Source of the DNA: Jatrophihabitans sp.
GTDB lineage: Bacteria > Actinomycetota > Actinomycetes > Mycobacteriales > Jatrophihabitantaceae
Direction: 5' to 3'
DNA length: 10,683 bases
Assembly: GCA_004299665.1 (NCBI GenBank)
Contig: SCQZ01000471.1
Span: forward strand, 1-10,683
Positions 1 to 6,549 of this stretch are shown here, piece after piece. Each line of letters starts with the position of its first letter. Position 1 is the stretch's first letter. A program made the translations under genes and the position numbers. The notes beneath the pieces are model-generated. The model saw nothing but the letters and a program-made list of their open reading frames with translations. It was not told where the DNA came from and did not search any database.

Positions 1-154
1 GAAGGTTCTGGAGGAGGCGGGGGAGGTGTGGCTCGCCGCCGAACATGAGAGTGCTGAGCGCACCGCGGAGGAGATCTCGCAACTCCTCTACCGTGTTCAG
101 GTGATCATGCTGGGGCGGGGCATCGGGCTCGAGGACGTCTACCGACATCTGTGA
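1..154 (+). CDS. hisE: Phosphoribosyl-ATP pyrophosphatase HisE, 3' part only
   Basis: Partial gene; the start lies before the window. Reading codons from base 2 gives about 50 residues ending in YRHL and a TGA at 152-154. HisE hydrolyses phosphoribosyl-ATP to phosphoribosyl-AMP and pyrophosphate, the second step of histidine synthesis in the cytosol. The visible part starts with KVLEEAGEVWLAAEH, the acidic helix pattern (E-E-x-x-E-V) that binds metal and pyrophosphate in this all-alpha MazG-like family. It continues with EEISQLLYRVQVIMLGRGI, which matches the C-terminal helix. The visible length is a little over half of a typical HisE of about 90 residues. hisG follows at once, the usual actinobacterial order. 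The assignment rests on the motif plus this neighbour. Confidence 0.88.
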   Translation, partial: KVLEEAGEVWLAAEHESAERTAEEISQLLYRVQVIMLGRGIGLEDVYRHL

Positions 155-201
155 CGGCCGCACCCGTCGTCCCCGAACCCGCCGAAGGAAGGCCCTCCCC
201 G

Positions 202-1047
202 ATGCTGCGCATCGCCGTCCCCAACAAGGGATCACTGTCCGAACCGTCCTGCCAGATGCTCGCCGAGGCCGGCTACCGCCAACGTGCCGACGCGCGCGAA
301 CTCGTCCTGTTCGACGCCGAGAACGAGACCGAGTTCTTCTTCCTGCGGCCGCGCGACATCGCGGTGTACGTCGGCTCCGGGCGCCTGGACGTCGGCATCA
401 CCGGAGTGGACCTGCTGCGCGACTCCGGGGCGCCCGCCGAGTCGGTGCTGTCGCTGGGCTTCGGCGAGTCGACCTTCCGCTTCGCGGCCCGTCCGGGCAC
501 CGCGGCCGGGGTCGGCGACCTCGCCGGCAAGCGGGTCGCGACCGCGTACCCGGGCGTGGTGCGGTCCTACCTCGCCCGCCACGGTGTGCAGGCCGAGGTG
601 ATCGTCCTGGACGGCGCGGTGGAGACGGCGGTGCGGCTGGACGTGGCCGACGCCATCGCCGACGTCGTCTCGACCGGGACCACCTTGCGCAACGCGGGGC
701 TGGAGACCTTCGGGGAGGCCCTGCTGACGAGCGAGGCGGTGCTGATCCGTCGCCGCGGCGCGGGGGCGACGCCGCCGGTCGAGCAACTGATCCGCCGGTT
801 GCAGGGCGTGATCATCGCCCGGCAGTACGTCCTGATGGACTACGACATCCCGGACGAGTTCGTGGAGAAGGCGGTGGCGATCACGCCCGGAATCGAGTCC
901 CCGACCGTCTCCCCGCTGCACGAGCGCGGCTGGAGCGCGGTGCGCTCGATGGTCGAGCGCAAGCGGATCAACCCCGTCATGGACGAACTGTGGGCGATCG
1001 GGGCCCGCGCGATCATCGTCACCGGTATCCACGCGTGCCGGCTGTGA
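202..1047 (+). CDS. hisG: ATP phosphoribosyltransferase HisG, long form
   Basis: Catalyses the first committed step of histidine synthesis, joining ATP and PRPP to give phosphoribosyl-ATP; usually inhibited by histidine. The protein has 281 residues. It starts MLRIAVPNKGSLSEP, the standard family start, and continues with FFLRPRDIAVYVGSGRLDVG. The PRPP-binding loop DVVSTGTTL is at residues 154-162. Residues from about 210 to the end form the extra regulatory domain of the long, histidine-sensitive form that works without HisZ. I chose ATG 202 because GAAGGAAGG at 184-192 sits 9 bases upstream and homologues begin here. An in-frame GTG at 151 overlaps the hisE stop and would add 17 unconserved residues. 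The stop overlaps the next start (GTGA at 1044-1047), so translational coupling is likely. Confidence 0.97.
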   Translation: MLRIAVPNKGSLSEPSCQMLAEAGYRQRADARELVLFDAENETEFFFLRPRDIAVYVGSGRLDVGITGVDLLRDSGAPAESVLSLGFGESTFRFAARPGTAAGVGDLAGKRVATAYPGVVRSYLARHGVQAEVIVLDGAVETAVRLDVADAIADVVSTGTTLRNAGLETFGEALLTSEAVLIRRRGAGATPPVEQLIRRLQGVIIARQYVLMDYDIPDEFVEKAVAITPGIESPTVSPLHERGWSAVRSMVERKRINPVMDELWAIGARAIIVTGIHACRL

Positions 1048-1490
1048 GCGATCCGCCGCCTGTCGACGCGCGGCCGGTCGTGATGGCCCGCGCCGCGGTC
1101 GCGCTGGCCTGCGTCGTGTTCGCCGCGTTCACGATCACCGCGATCCTGCTGCCGCACGACAGCGGCGGGGCCAACGTCACCGCCTCCGACCCCGTCGCGG
1201 TGTTCGTCACCGGCGTGCTGCTCAGCTGCCTCGCCCTCGTCGCCACCCGGCCCCGGTTGCATGCCGACGTGGACGCCATCCGCGTACGTTCGTTCTTCAC
1301 GACCTGGCGCGAGATCCCGTGGGACGTCGTGGTGCAGGTGGAGTTCCCTTCCAGCGTCCGCTTCGCGCGGTTGCTGCTCCCGGGCGAGGAGACGATCCCG
1401 CTGTACGCCATCGCCCGGATGGACGGCGCGCGCGCGGTGGCGGCGATGCGCGGTCTGCGCGCGCTGCACGCCGCCGCCCGCATCCGCTGA
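1044..1490 (+). CDS. Small membrane protein with bacterial PH domain
   Basis: 148 residues from GTG 1044, whose GTGA overlaps the hisG stop; the frame stays open further upstream, but only inside hisG. Two hydrophobic helices are visible at about residues 17-36 and 51-68. A soluble beta-rich part follows from about residue 70 to 140 (RLHADVDAIRVRSFF, then WREIPWDVVVQVEF), which resembles the bacterial PH domain family bPH_6 (PF10756). The likely topology is two membrane spans with the PH fold in the cytosol. A membrane PH-domain protein directly after hisG is a common actinobacterial arrangement; M. tuberculosis Rv2120c is the counterpart I recall. Its function is unknown to me, and nothing here ties it chemically to histidine synthesis. 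The family call is fairly safe from pattern and position. Confidence 0.82.
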   Translation: MSDPPPVDARPVVMARAAVALACVVFAAFTITAILLPHDSGGANVTASDPVAVFVTGVLLSCLALVATRPRLHADVDAIRVRSFFTTWREIPWDVVVQVEFPSSVRFARLLLPGEETIPLYAIARMDGARAVAAMRGLRALHAAARIR

Positions 1491-1504
1491 GGGCCCGCAG
1501 CGAC

Positions 1505-1510
1505 TACGTT
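1505..1510 (+). promoter_or_regulatory. Candidate -10 box (TACGTT) for a leaderless kinase transcript
   Basis: TACGTT fits the actinobacterial TANNNT -10 pattern and ends 6 bases before the kinase ATG at 1517, so transcription could start at or next to the A of the ATG. No convincing Shine-Dalgarno sequence or -35 box is visible in the 26-base gap after the PH gene. This would give the two-component genes their own promoter, apart from the his operon. The evidence is one hexamer and its spacing. Confidence 0.3.
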
Positions 1511-1516
1511 GCGGGA

Positions 1517-2743
1517 ATGGACCCGACGGCGCTGCTGGCCGTGCTCGCGGTGCTCGTCGCCCTGTCCGGTGCGCTCTACCTGATCCGGCACCGCCGCGAC
1601 CTGGGCACGTCGGCCGATCGGGCCACCTTCGACACCTTGCACACCGCCAGCCTGGCCGCCCCCGCGCTGCGCTCGGGGCTGACGGCCCCGGGGGCCGAGC
1701 GCGCCGTCAAGCACCTGCGCACGCTGCTGGGCACCGCCGCGGTCGCGCTGACCGACCGGGAACAACTGCTCGCCTCCGACGGCGAGCCCCACCCGGTGCA
1801 CCAGCACGCGGCGTGCGCGCCGACCGACGCGTCGCGGGTGCTCGCCGAGGGGCGCACCGTGATCCTCTCCGCGCGCGAGGTCGCCTGCACGTCCCCGGAG
1901 TGCCCGGTCCGCGTCGCGGTGGCCAGCCCGGTGGTCGACGGCGACGCCGTGGTGGGGGCGCTCGTCGCGTACGGGCGCGAGTCGTCGGCCCACCTGGTGC
2001 GCGCGGTGGAGGAGGTGGCGCGCTGGGTCTCGGCGCAGGTCGAACTGGCGAGTGCCGACGCCGCGCGGACCCAGTTGATCGAGGCGGAACTGCGGGCGCT
2101 GCGCGCGCAGATCAGCCCGCACTTCGTCTACAACTCGCTGTCCGCGATCGCCTCGTTCGTGCGGACCGACCCGGAGCGCGCCCGGGACCTGCTCCTGGAG
2201 TTCGCCGACTTCACCCGCTACGCGCTGCGCCGTGGCGGGGAGTTCGCGACCCTCTCCGACGAACTGCGCAACACCGAGCGCTACCTGGTGCTGGAGCAGG
2301 CCCGGTTCGGCGAGCGGCTGCGCCTGTCGCTGCGGGTGGCCCCCGAGGTGCTGCCGATAGCCGTACCCTTCCTGGTCGTCCAGCCGCTGGTGGAGAACGC
2401 GGTGCGCCACGGGCTGGAGAACGCGGCGGGCGTGGTCACGGTGTCGATCAGCGCGACCGACGGCGGCCCCGTCGCGGTCATCTGCATCGAGGACGACGGC
2501 GCCGGTGCCGATCCGGAACTGGTGCGCGCCGCCCTGGGCGGCGACGACGCGGCCGGGGCCCGCGGGGGAGCGGTCGGCCTGGCCAACGTGGACGCCCGGC
2601 TGCGCCAGGTCTACGGGGACCAGTACGGCCTGGTCGTCGAGACGGCGCCCGACGCCGGGACGAAGGTGACCTTCCGGGTGCCCAAGTTCGCCCCCGGGGT
2701 GCGCGCCGAACCGGTGCGCGCGCGGCCGGCGCGTCCGGCGTAG
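1517..2743 (+). CDS. LytS-type sensor histidine kinase with one TM helix and a GAF-like domain
   Basis: 408 residues. One membrane helix spans about residues 5-23. A GAF-like sensor region follows (about 45-165), then a linker helix and the His_kinase family domain (PF06580). The phospho-acceptor is His202 in ISPHFVYNSL, which stands where most relatives have PHFLFN. The ATP-binding half shows the N box at E293-N294 (PLVENAVRHGLEN), the D326-D327-G328 box, and G354-L355 in the last glycine motif. Unlike LytS or BtsS it has no multi-helix sensor region. The GAF-like part holds H92, H95, H97, C100, C124 and C129, a possible metal or redox site. The partner is the LytTR regulator 11 bases downstream. 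Related LytS/LytTR pairs in E. coli (BtsSR, YpdAB) sense pyruvate, so a small carboxylate signal is a reasonable inference given the transporters that follow. The start is ATG 1517; reading further upstream would run into the PH gene. Confidence 0.92.
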   Translation: MDPTALLAVLAVLVALSGALYLIRHRRDLGTSADRATFDTLHTASLAAPALRSGLTAPGAERAVKHLRTLLGTAAVALTDREQLLASDGEPHPVHQHAACAPTDASRVLAEGRTVILSAREVACTSPECPVRVAVASPVVDGDAVVGALVAYGRESSAHLVRAVEEVARWVSAQVELASADAARTQLIEAELRALRAQISPHFVYNSLSAIASFVRTDPERARDLLLEFADFTRYALRRGGEFATLSDELRNTERYLVLEQARFGERLRLSLRVAPEVLPIAVPFLVVQPLVENAVRHGLENAAGVVTVSISATDGGPVAVICIEDDGAGADPELVRAALGGDDAAGARGGAVGLANVDARLRQVYGDQYGLVVETAPDAGTKVTFRVPKFAPGVRAEPVRARPARPA

Positions 2744-2754
2744 CCTGCCGGACC

Positions 2755-3471
2755 ATGGACGGTTCCGGCGCGCTGCAGGCGCTGGTCGTCGACGACGAGG
2801 CTCCCGCCCGGGAGGAGTTGGCGTTCCTGCTGCGCGAGGATCCGCGCGTCGGCACCGTGGTGGTGGCCGCCAGCGCCGGCGAGGCCCTCAGGCGGCTCGG
2901 CGAATCCGCGATCGACGTCGTGTTCTGCGACATCAAGATGCCCGGGCTCGACGGCGTCGAACTGGCTCGTGTGATGTCCCGCTTCGCCCGCCGCCCGCAG
3001 ATCGTGTTCGTCACCGCCTACGACGACCACGCGGTCGACGCCTTCGAACTCCAGGCGGCCGACTACGTCATGAAGCCGGTCCGTGCGGAGCGCATCGCCG
3101 AGGCAGTGCGCCGGGTCGTGGGGGCGGAGCCACCGTCAACCGCCGACGAGACGATCTCGGTCGAACTCGCCGGCGTGACGCGCTTCGTGCGGCGCTCGCA
3201 GGTGCTGTTCGTGGAGGCACACGGCGACTACGCCCGCCTGTACACAGCCGACGGATCGCACCTGGTCCGCACGCCGCTGTCGGTCCTCGAGGAGCGGTGG
3301 GCGGACGCCGGCTTCGTGCGCATCCACCGCAGCGTGCTGGCGGCGATCGCCCACATCGACGAGGTGCGGGTCGCCGACGGCCGCACGACGGTGCGCGTCG
3401 GGACCGGGGAGTTGCCCGTGAGCCGCCGCCACGCGCGCGCGCTGCGCGACCGGCTGGCCGGCCGTGGCTGA
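2755..3471 (+). CDS. LytTR-family DNA-binding response regulator
   Basis: 238 residues. The receiver domain covers about residues 7-122, with acidic pair D13-D14, phospho-acceptor D59 in CDIKMPG, T87 and K107 (DYVMKP). A LytTR DNA-binding domain (PF04397) covers about 134-236, with LFVEAHGDYARLYT near 151-164, FVRIHRSVL at 187-195 and LPVSRRHARALRDRL near the end. LytTR proteins bind pairs of direct repeats upstream of target genes and activate transcription when phosphorylated. It pairs with the kinase just upstream. Start ATG 2755 is the first methionine before the receiver fold. There is no clear ribosome site, but TAGCCT at 2741-2746 fits a -10 box about 8 bases before the ATG, so a leaderless internal transcript is possible. 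Its last 8 bases overlap the next gene. Direct targets cannot be proved here; the adjacent transport and acs/prpE genes are the obvious candidates. Confidence 0.95.
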   Translation: MDGSGALQALVVDDEAPAREELAFLLREDPRVGTVVVAASAGEALRRLGESAIDVVFCDIKMPGLDGVELARVMSRFARRPQIVFVTAYDDHAVDAFELQAADYVMKPVRAERIAEAVRRVVGAEPPSTADETISVELAGVTRFVRRSQVLFVEAHGDYARLYTADGSHLVRTPLSVLEERWADAGFVRIHRSVLAAIAHIDEVRVADGRTTVRVGTGELPVSRRHARALRDRLAGRG

Positions 3472-3871
3472 CGAGCACCCGGCCGCTCGCGAGCGCGGAG
3501 GTTCCCAACGCAGCAGGGTGCGCATCACCCACCCCCGGACCGAGGCGGCCCGGCGCGGCCCGGTCCGGCCGCCGACCCGTGAGATCGACGAACAGACGCC
3601 GATCGGCGAGGTCTACATGTCCTCGCTGATCCGCAGCCAGCGCCGGCTGGCGATCCTCGTGTGCGCGGTGGTGGCCGTGGTGCTGGGCGGCATCGCGCTG
3701 GCCGGGGCGCTCGTGCCGCGGTACGCCGCCGTGCGGATCATGGGGATCCCGCTGCCGTGGCTGCTGCTGGCGATGCTGGTGTATCCGCTGCTGATCGGGA
3801 TCGCGGCGCTGGCCGTGCGCCAGGCCGAACGCAACGAGCGCGCCTTCACCGACCTCGTGCGCCGCCGGTGA
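3464..3871 (+). CDS. Small DUF485-like membrane protein paired with the symporter
   Basis: 135 residues from GTG 3464, overlapping the regulator stop by 8 bases. The first 60 or so residues are polar and rich in Arg and Pro. Two helices follow at about 62-84 (LAILVCAVVAVVLGGIALAG) and 98-118, and the tail ERNERAFTDLVRRR is charged. The pattern of an IRSQRRLAILV lead-in, two helices and a charged end resembles the DUF485 family (E. coli YjcH, encoded next to ActP). Position supports this: the acetate-type symporter starts 16 bases later. Its role is probably as a small partner of the symporter, but no function is established from sequence. The basic N-terminal tail is longer than in typical DUF485 proteins as I remember them. 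A later GTG at 3518 has GGAGG upstream at poor spacing, so the true start could be shorter. Confidence 0.72.
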   Translation: MADEHPAARERGGSQRSRVRITHPRTEAARRGPVRPPTREIDEQTPIGEVYMSSLIRSQRRLAILVCAVVAVVLGGIALAGALVPRYAAVRIMGIPLPWLLLAMLVYPLLIGIAALAVRQAERNERAFTDLVRRR

Positions 3872-3887
3872 GCGGCGGCGGGGCACG

Positions 3888-5678
3888 ATGAGCGCCGCCC
3901 TTCCGATCATCGCGGTCGTCGCGGTCGCCGTCGGCACCGCCCTCGCCGGCACGTTCGGCCTGCGGCGGGTCCGTACCACGAGGGACTTCTACGTGGCGTC
4001 CCGGACCGTCAGCCCGCGCTGGAACGCCGCCGCGATCGGTGGCGAGTACCTCTCGGCCGCCTCCTACCTGGGGATCGCCGGGCTCATCCTCGCCTTCGGC
4101 TTCGACGTGCTGTGGTACCCCGTCGGGTACACGGCCGGGTACCTGGTCCTGCTCGCGGTGGTGGCCGCGCCGCTGCGTCGCAGCGGCGCGTACACGCTGC
4201 CCGACTTCGCCGAGATCCGCCTCGGCTCGGCCACGGTCCGCCGCGCCGCCAGCGTGCTGGTCGTGCTGATCGGATGGCTGTACCTGGTCCCGCAACTGCA
4301 GGGCGCGGGGCTGGCCCTCACCACGCAGGCCGGCGCGCCGCACTGGCTGGGCGGGCTGGTCGTCTGCGCGGTCGTGCTGGTGGCGGTCGCCGCCGGCGGG
4401 ATGCGCTCGATCACCTTCGCCCAGGCCCTGCAGTTCTGGGTGAAGCTCGTCGCGATGCTGGTGCCGGCCCTGGTCCTGATCGCGGTCTGGCAGCACCGGG
4501 ACGACGGCGTGGGCGCCGGTTACCCCACGGCGCCCAGCCGCACCGTCGTGCACCTGTCGGCGGGAACCAGCGTGCGCGTGCAGGTTCCCGAGACGCTCAC
4601 CGTGTCCGGCACCCTCGACACCCGGCGCGTCGACGGCCCGGTGGCGCTGACGCGCGGCACGCACCGTCTCGGCGCCGGCACCACCGTCACCCTCGAGCGC
4701 GGCGACGTCGTCCCCGTCGTGACGAGCCTGCCCGCGCAGCGCAACGCGTCCTGGCTGCAGCCGCTGGGCTCGGGCAGGGCACATCCGCTGTACGCCAGCC
4801 TGTCGCTGATCCTGGCCATCTGCCTCGGCACGATGGGGCTGCCGCACGTGCTGGTGCGCTTCTACACCAACCCCGACGGCCGCGACACGCGGCGCACCAC
4901 GCTGGTCGTCATCGTGCTGCTGTCGGCGTTCTACCTGCTGCCGACGGTCTTCGGCGCGTTCGGGCGCCACTACGTGCCCGACCTGCTGCTCACCGGCGAC
5001 ACCGACGCGACCGTGCTGCTGCTGCCGCAGCGGATGCTCCCCGGCTGGCCCGGCACTATCCTCGGGGCGGTGCTCACCGCCGGCGCCTTCGCCGCGTTCC
5101 TGTCGACCTCCTCCGGCCTGACGGTGTCGGTCGCCGGAGTGCTGTCCCAGGGTGTGTTCCGGAGGCGGAGCGAACCGTTCCGCGCGCGGCGCATCCGCTC
5201 CTTCCGCCTCGGCGCCGTCGCGGCGATCGCCGTGCCGTACCTGCTGAGCCTGCCGACGGAGCACCTGGGCCTCGCCGCCGTCGTCGGCCTCGCCTTCGCC
5301 GTCGCCGCCGCGACCTTCTGCCCGCTGCTGGTGCTCGGCATCTGGTGGCGACGCCTGACCGACGCCGGGGCCCTGGCCGGTCTGGCGAGCGGCGGGCTGC
5401 TGGCCACCGCGGCGGTGCTGATCACGATCGTGGCAGGGCCCCAGGGGGGCTGGTCCGGCGCGCTGCTCGCCCAGCCGGCGGCCTGGGCGGTGCCGCTCAC
5501 CTTCGCGGTGATGGGGGCGGTGTCCCTGGCGACGCAGACCCGGGTGCGCGCGGACGTCGGGCGCATCCTGGTGCGGCTGCACGTGCCCGAGACGCTCGCC
5601 GGCGAGCTGCGGTCGCTGGGCCGCTCGTCGCCCGAACCCGACCGCTCGGCGCAGCCGGACTCCCGCCTGACGACCTGA
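3888..5678 (+). CDS. Sodium:solute symporter, acetate/monocarboxylate type (ActP/MctC-like)
   Basis: 596-residue SSS-family (TC 2.A.21) membrane protein. Sodium-driven import of acetate, and perhaps propionate or pyruvate, is inferred from the family. Family signs run from the N terminus: FYVASRTVSPRWNAAAIGG, EYLSAASYLGIAGLILAFG, DVLWYPVGYTAGYLVLL, YTLPDFAEIRLGS, then GGMRSITFAQALQFWVK, GLPHVLVRFYTNPDGRDTRR and AAFLSTSSGLTVSVAGVL near residues 400-420. These features separate ActP/MctC from proline or glucose symporters. Between two helices, residues about 205-300 form a polar Val/Thr-rich insert (PETLTVSGTL, GAGTTVTLERGDVV) that looks beta-stranded and extracytoplasmic; E. coli ActP (about 549 residues) is shorter. 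The start ATG 3888 lies 16 bases after the DUF485-like gene. Substrate choice among C2-C3 acids cannot be read from sequence, but acs and prpE nearby fit acetate and propionate. Confidence 0.93.
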   Translation: MSAALPIIAVVAVAVGTALAGTFGLRRVRTTRDFYVASRTVSPRWNAAAIGGEYLSAASYLGIAGLILAFGFDVLWYPVGYTAGYLVLLAVVAAPLRRSGAYTLPDFAEIRLGSATVRRAASVLVVLIGWLYLVPQLQGAGLALTTQAGAPHWLGGLVVCAVVLVAVAAGGMRSITFAQALQFWVKLVAMLVPALVLIAVWQHRDDGVGAGYPTAPSRTVVHLSAGTSVRVQVPETLTVSGTLDTRRVDGPVALTRGTHRLGAGTTVTLERGDVVPVVTSLPAQRNASWLQPLGSGRAHPLYASLSLILAICLGTMGLPHVLVRFYTNPDGRDTRRTTLVVIVLLSAFYLLPTVFGAFGRHYVPDLLLTGDTDATVLLLPQRMLPGWPGTILGAVLTAGAFAAFLSTSSGLTVSVAGVLSQGVFRRRSEPFRARRIRSFRLGAVAAIAVPYLLSLPTEHLGLAAVVGLAFAVAAATFCPLLVLGIWWRRLTDAGALAGLASGGLLATAAVLITIVAGPQGGWSGALLAQPAAWAVPLTFAVMGAVSLATQTRVRADVGRILVRLHVPETLAGELRSLGRSSPEPDRSAQPDSRLTT

Positions 5679-5714
5679 CCGGGGCACTCGACGCCTACCG
5701 ACCGGTAACCGCTT

Positions 5715-5728
5715 CACCCGGGGCGACC
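5715..5728 (+). repeat. Shared 14-bp element, copy 1 (upstream of the SatP-like gene)
   Basis: CACCCGGGGCGACC occurs here and again, identical, at 8591-8604 upstream of prpE. A weaker version with 10 of 14 matches (CACTGGGCGCGACA) lies at 6515-6528 in the acs leader. All three are in non-coding gaps of the same block, so a common regulator site or processing signal is possible. GC-rich composition raises the chance of coincidence. Confidence 0.4.
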
Positions 5729-5759
5729 TGCGCTGCGAGGTTTGCAGTGGGCGCGGCGC

Positions 5760-5775
5760 TGTGTCGCGCGTCACC
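5760..5775. promoter_or_regulatory. Candidate CRP/GlxR-type operator
   Basis: TGTGTCGCGCGTCACC matches the CRP-family consensus TGTGA-N6-TCACA at 8 of 10 fixed positions and keeps the key GTG-N8-CAC core. GlxR of Corynebacterium and CRP of Mycobacterium use this consensus and are known to act on acetate metabolism genes. The site ends 24 bases before the start codon at 5800, so it would lie near or downstream of the transcription start. That position suggests repression or a short-leader promoter. Confidence 0.35.
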
Positions 5776-5799
5776 ACCTCGAGAGGAGCTGAGCCTCGC

Positions 5800-6450
5800 A
5801 TGGCAATGCCAGAGCAGAAGACGGACGTGATCACACCGCCCGCCCCGGCCCACCGGTTCGCCGATCCCGGTCCGCTCGGCCTGGCGGGCTTCGCCGCCAC
5901 GACCTTCTTCCTGTCCGTCGTCAACACGAACATGCTCGGGCCGTCGGCCCAGACGTCGGTCTTCGGGCTGGCGCTGTTCTACGGTGGCATCGCCCAGTTG
6001 CTGGGCGGCCTGTGGGAGTTCGCCAACAACAACACCTTCGGGGCGGTGGCGTTCTGCTCGTACGGGGCGTTCTGGCTCTCGTTCTGGTACCTGGTGACCA
6101 AGGCCGTCCCGGCCGAGGTGGGCTCCAAGGCCAACATCGTGGACATCCTGCACGGCGTCGCCCTCTACTTGCTGTGCTGGACGATCTTCACGGCCTACAT
6201 GACGATCGCCGCGTCGCGGACGACCGGTGCGGTCCTCGCCGTCTTCGTGCTGCTGGTGCTGGCCTTCGCCGCCCTGACGATCGGCTTCTTCGCCGAGAGC
6301 CCCGCCGCGTTCGTCGCGAACAACAACGGATGGATCAGGCTGGGCGGCTGGCTCGGCATCGTGACGGCGATCGCCGCCTGGTACGCCTCCGCGGCCGGCG
6401 TCGTGAACTCGACCTTCAAGAAGACGGTGTTCCCGGTTTTCCCGCTCTGA
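5800..6450 (+). CDS. SatP-like acetate channel/transporter (GPR1/FUN34/YaaH family)
   Basis: 216 residues. This family forms six-helix membrane channels (often hexamers) that pass acetate and, in E. coli SatP, also succinate. The signature near the N terminus reads D22-P23-G24-P25-L26-G27-L28 then AGF, a variant of the usual NPAPLGL motif with Asp for the first Asn and Gly for Ala. FYGGIAQLLGGLWEFANNN continues to T79-F80-G81, the second conserved family block. Hydrophobic stretches fit six helices, and the C-terminal part ends STFKKTVFPVFPL. The start is ATG 5800: GAGAGGAG at 5781-5788 sits 11 bases upstream, and the ATG at 5806 is too far from it. It is the second acetate-uptake system in the window, between the symporter and acs, and the 126-base gap after it suggests that acs has its own promoter. 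Confidence 0.93.
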   Translation: MAMPEQKTDVITPPAPAHRFADPGPLGLAGFAATTFFLSVVNTNMLGPSAQTSVFGLALFYGGIAQLLGGLWEFANNNTFGAVAFCSYGAFWLSFWYLVTKAVPAEVGSKANIVDILHGVALYLLCWTIFTAYMTIAASRTTGAVLAVFVLLVLAFAALTIGFFAESPAAFVANNNGWIRLGGWLGIVTAIAAWYASAAGVVNSTFKKTVFPVFPL

Positions 6451-6457
6451 CTCTTCC

Positions 6458-6486
6458 TTCCCGATCACGCGCGACGCAACTAGGTT
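6458..6486 (+). promoter_or_regulatory. Candidate promoter for acs
   Basis: TTCCCG at 6458-6463 and TAGGTT at 6481-6486 are separated by 17 bases and fit a weak -35 and an actinobacterial TANNNT -10. Transcription would then start near A6493, giving acs a leader of about 84 bases that contains the whole hairpin at 6504-6549. This is inferred from spacing and hexamer shape only. Confidence 0.4.
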
Positions 6487-6503
6487 CGATACAGGAGTGA
6501 GGA

Positions 6504-6549
6504 GGCGCCCGCCGCACTGGGCGCGACACAGCGCCAGTCGGCGGGCGCC
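6504..6549 (+). promoter_or_regulatory. Long hairpin in the acs leader
   Basis: Bases 6504-6524 pair with 6531-6549: 19 base pairs with two single-base bulges (C6515, G6520) and the loop GACACA. The outer arms are GGCGCCCGCCG and CGGCGGGCGCC. No U-run follows, so it is not a standard intrinsic terminator. It lies 27 bases before the acs ATG. A second small hairpin, CGCCGG-TTT-CCGGCG at 6546-6560, uses bases 6546-6549 of the big stem, so the two exclude each other. The element could end channel-gene transcription, control acs translation, or protect mRNA; sequence alone cannot decide. Confidence 0.6.

Noticed and set aside
151..201. GTG 151 as the start of hisG
   Set aside because: It would add 17 unconserved residues; ATG 202 has a good ribosome site and matches the family start.
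1261..2754. Long upstream extension of the response regulator frame
   Set aside because: It runs through the kinase gene in another frame; the receiver domain starts just after ATG 2755.
5696..5707. TACCG-AC-CGGTA dyad after the symporter
   Set aside because: Short, loop too small for RNA, and GC-rich dyads of this size are frequent by chance; not enough to call an operator.
4112..5830. 572-residue plus-strand frame overlapping the symporter
   Set aside because: Arg/Ala/Pro-rich composition with no domain; a shifted-frame shadow of the real gene.
3846..5933. 695-residue open frame on the minus strand
   Set aside because: It lies wholly opposite the symporter, is rich in Arg, Gly, Gln and His without any recognisable domain, and is the usual mirror image of a high-GC gene.
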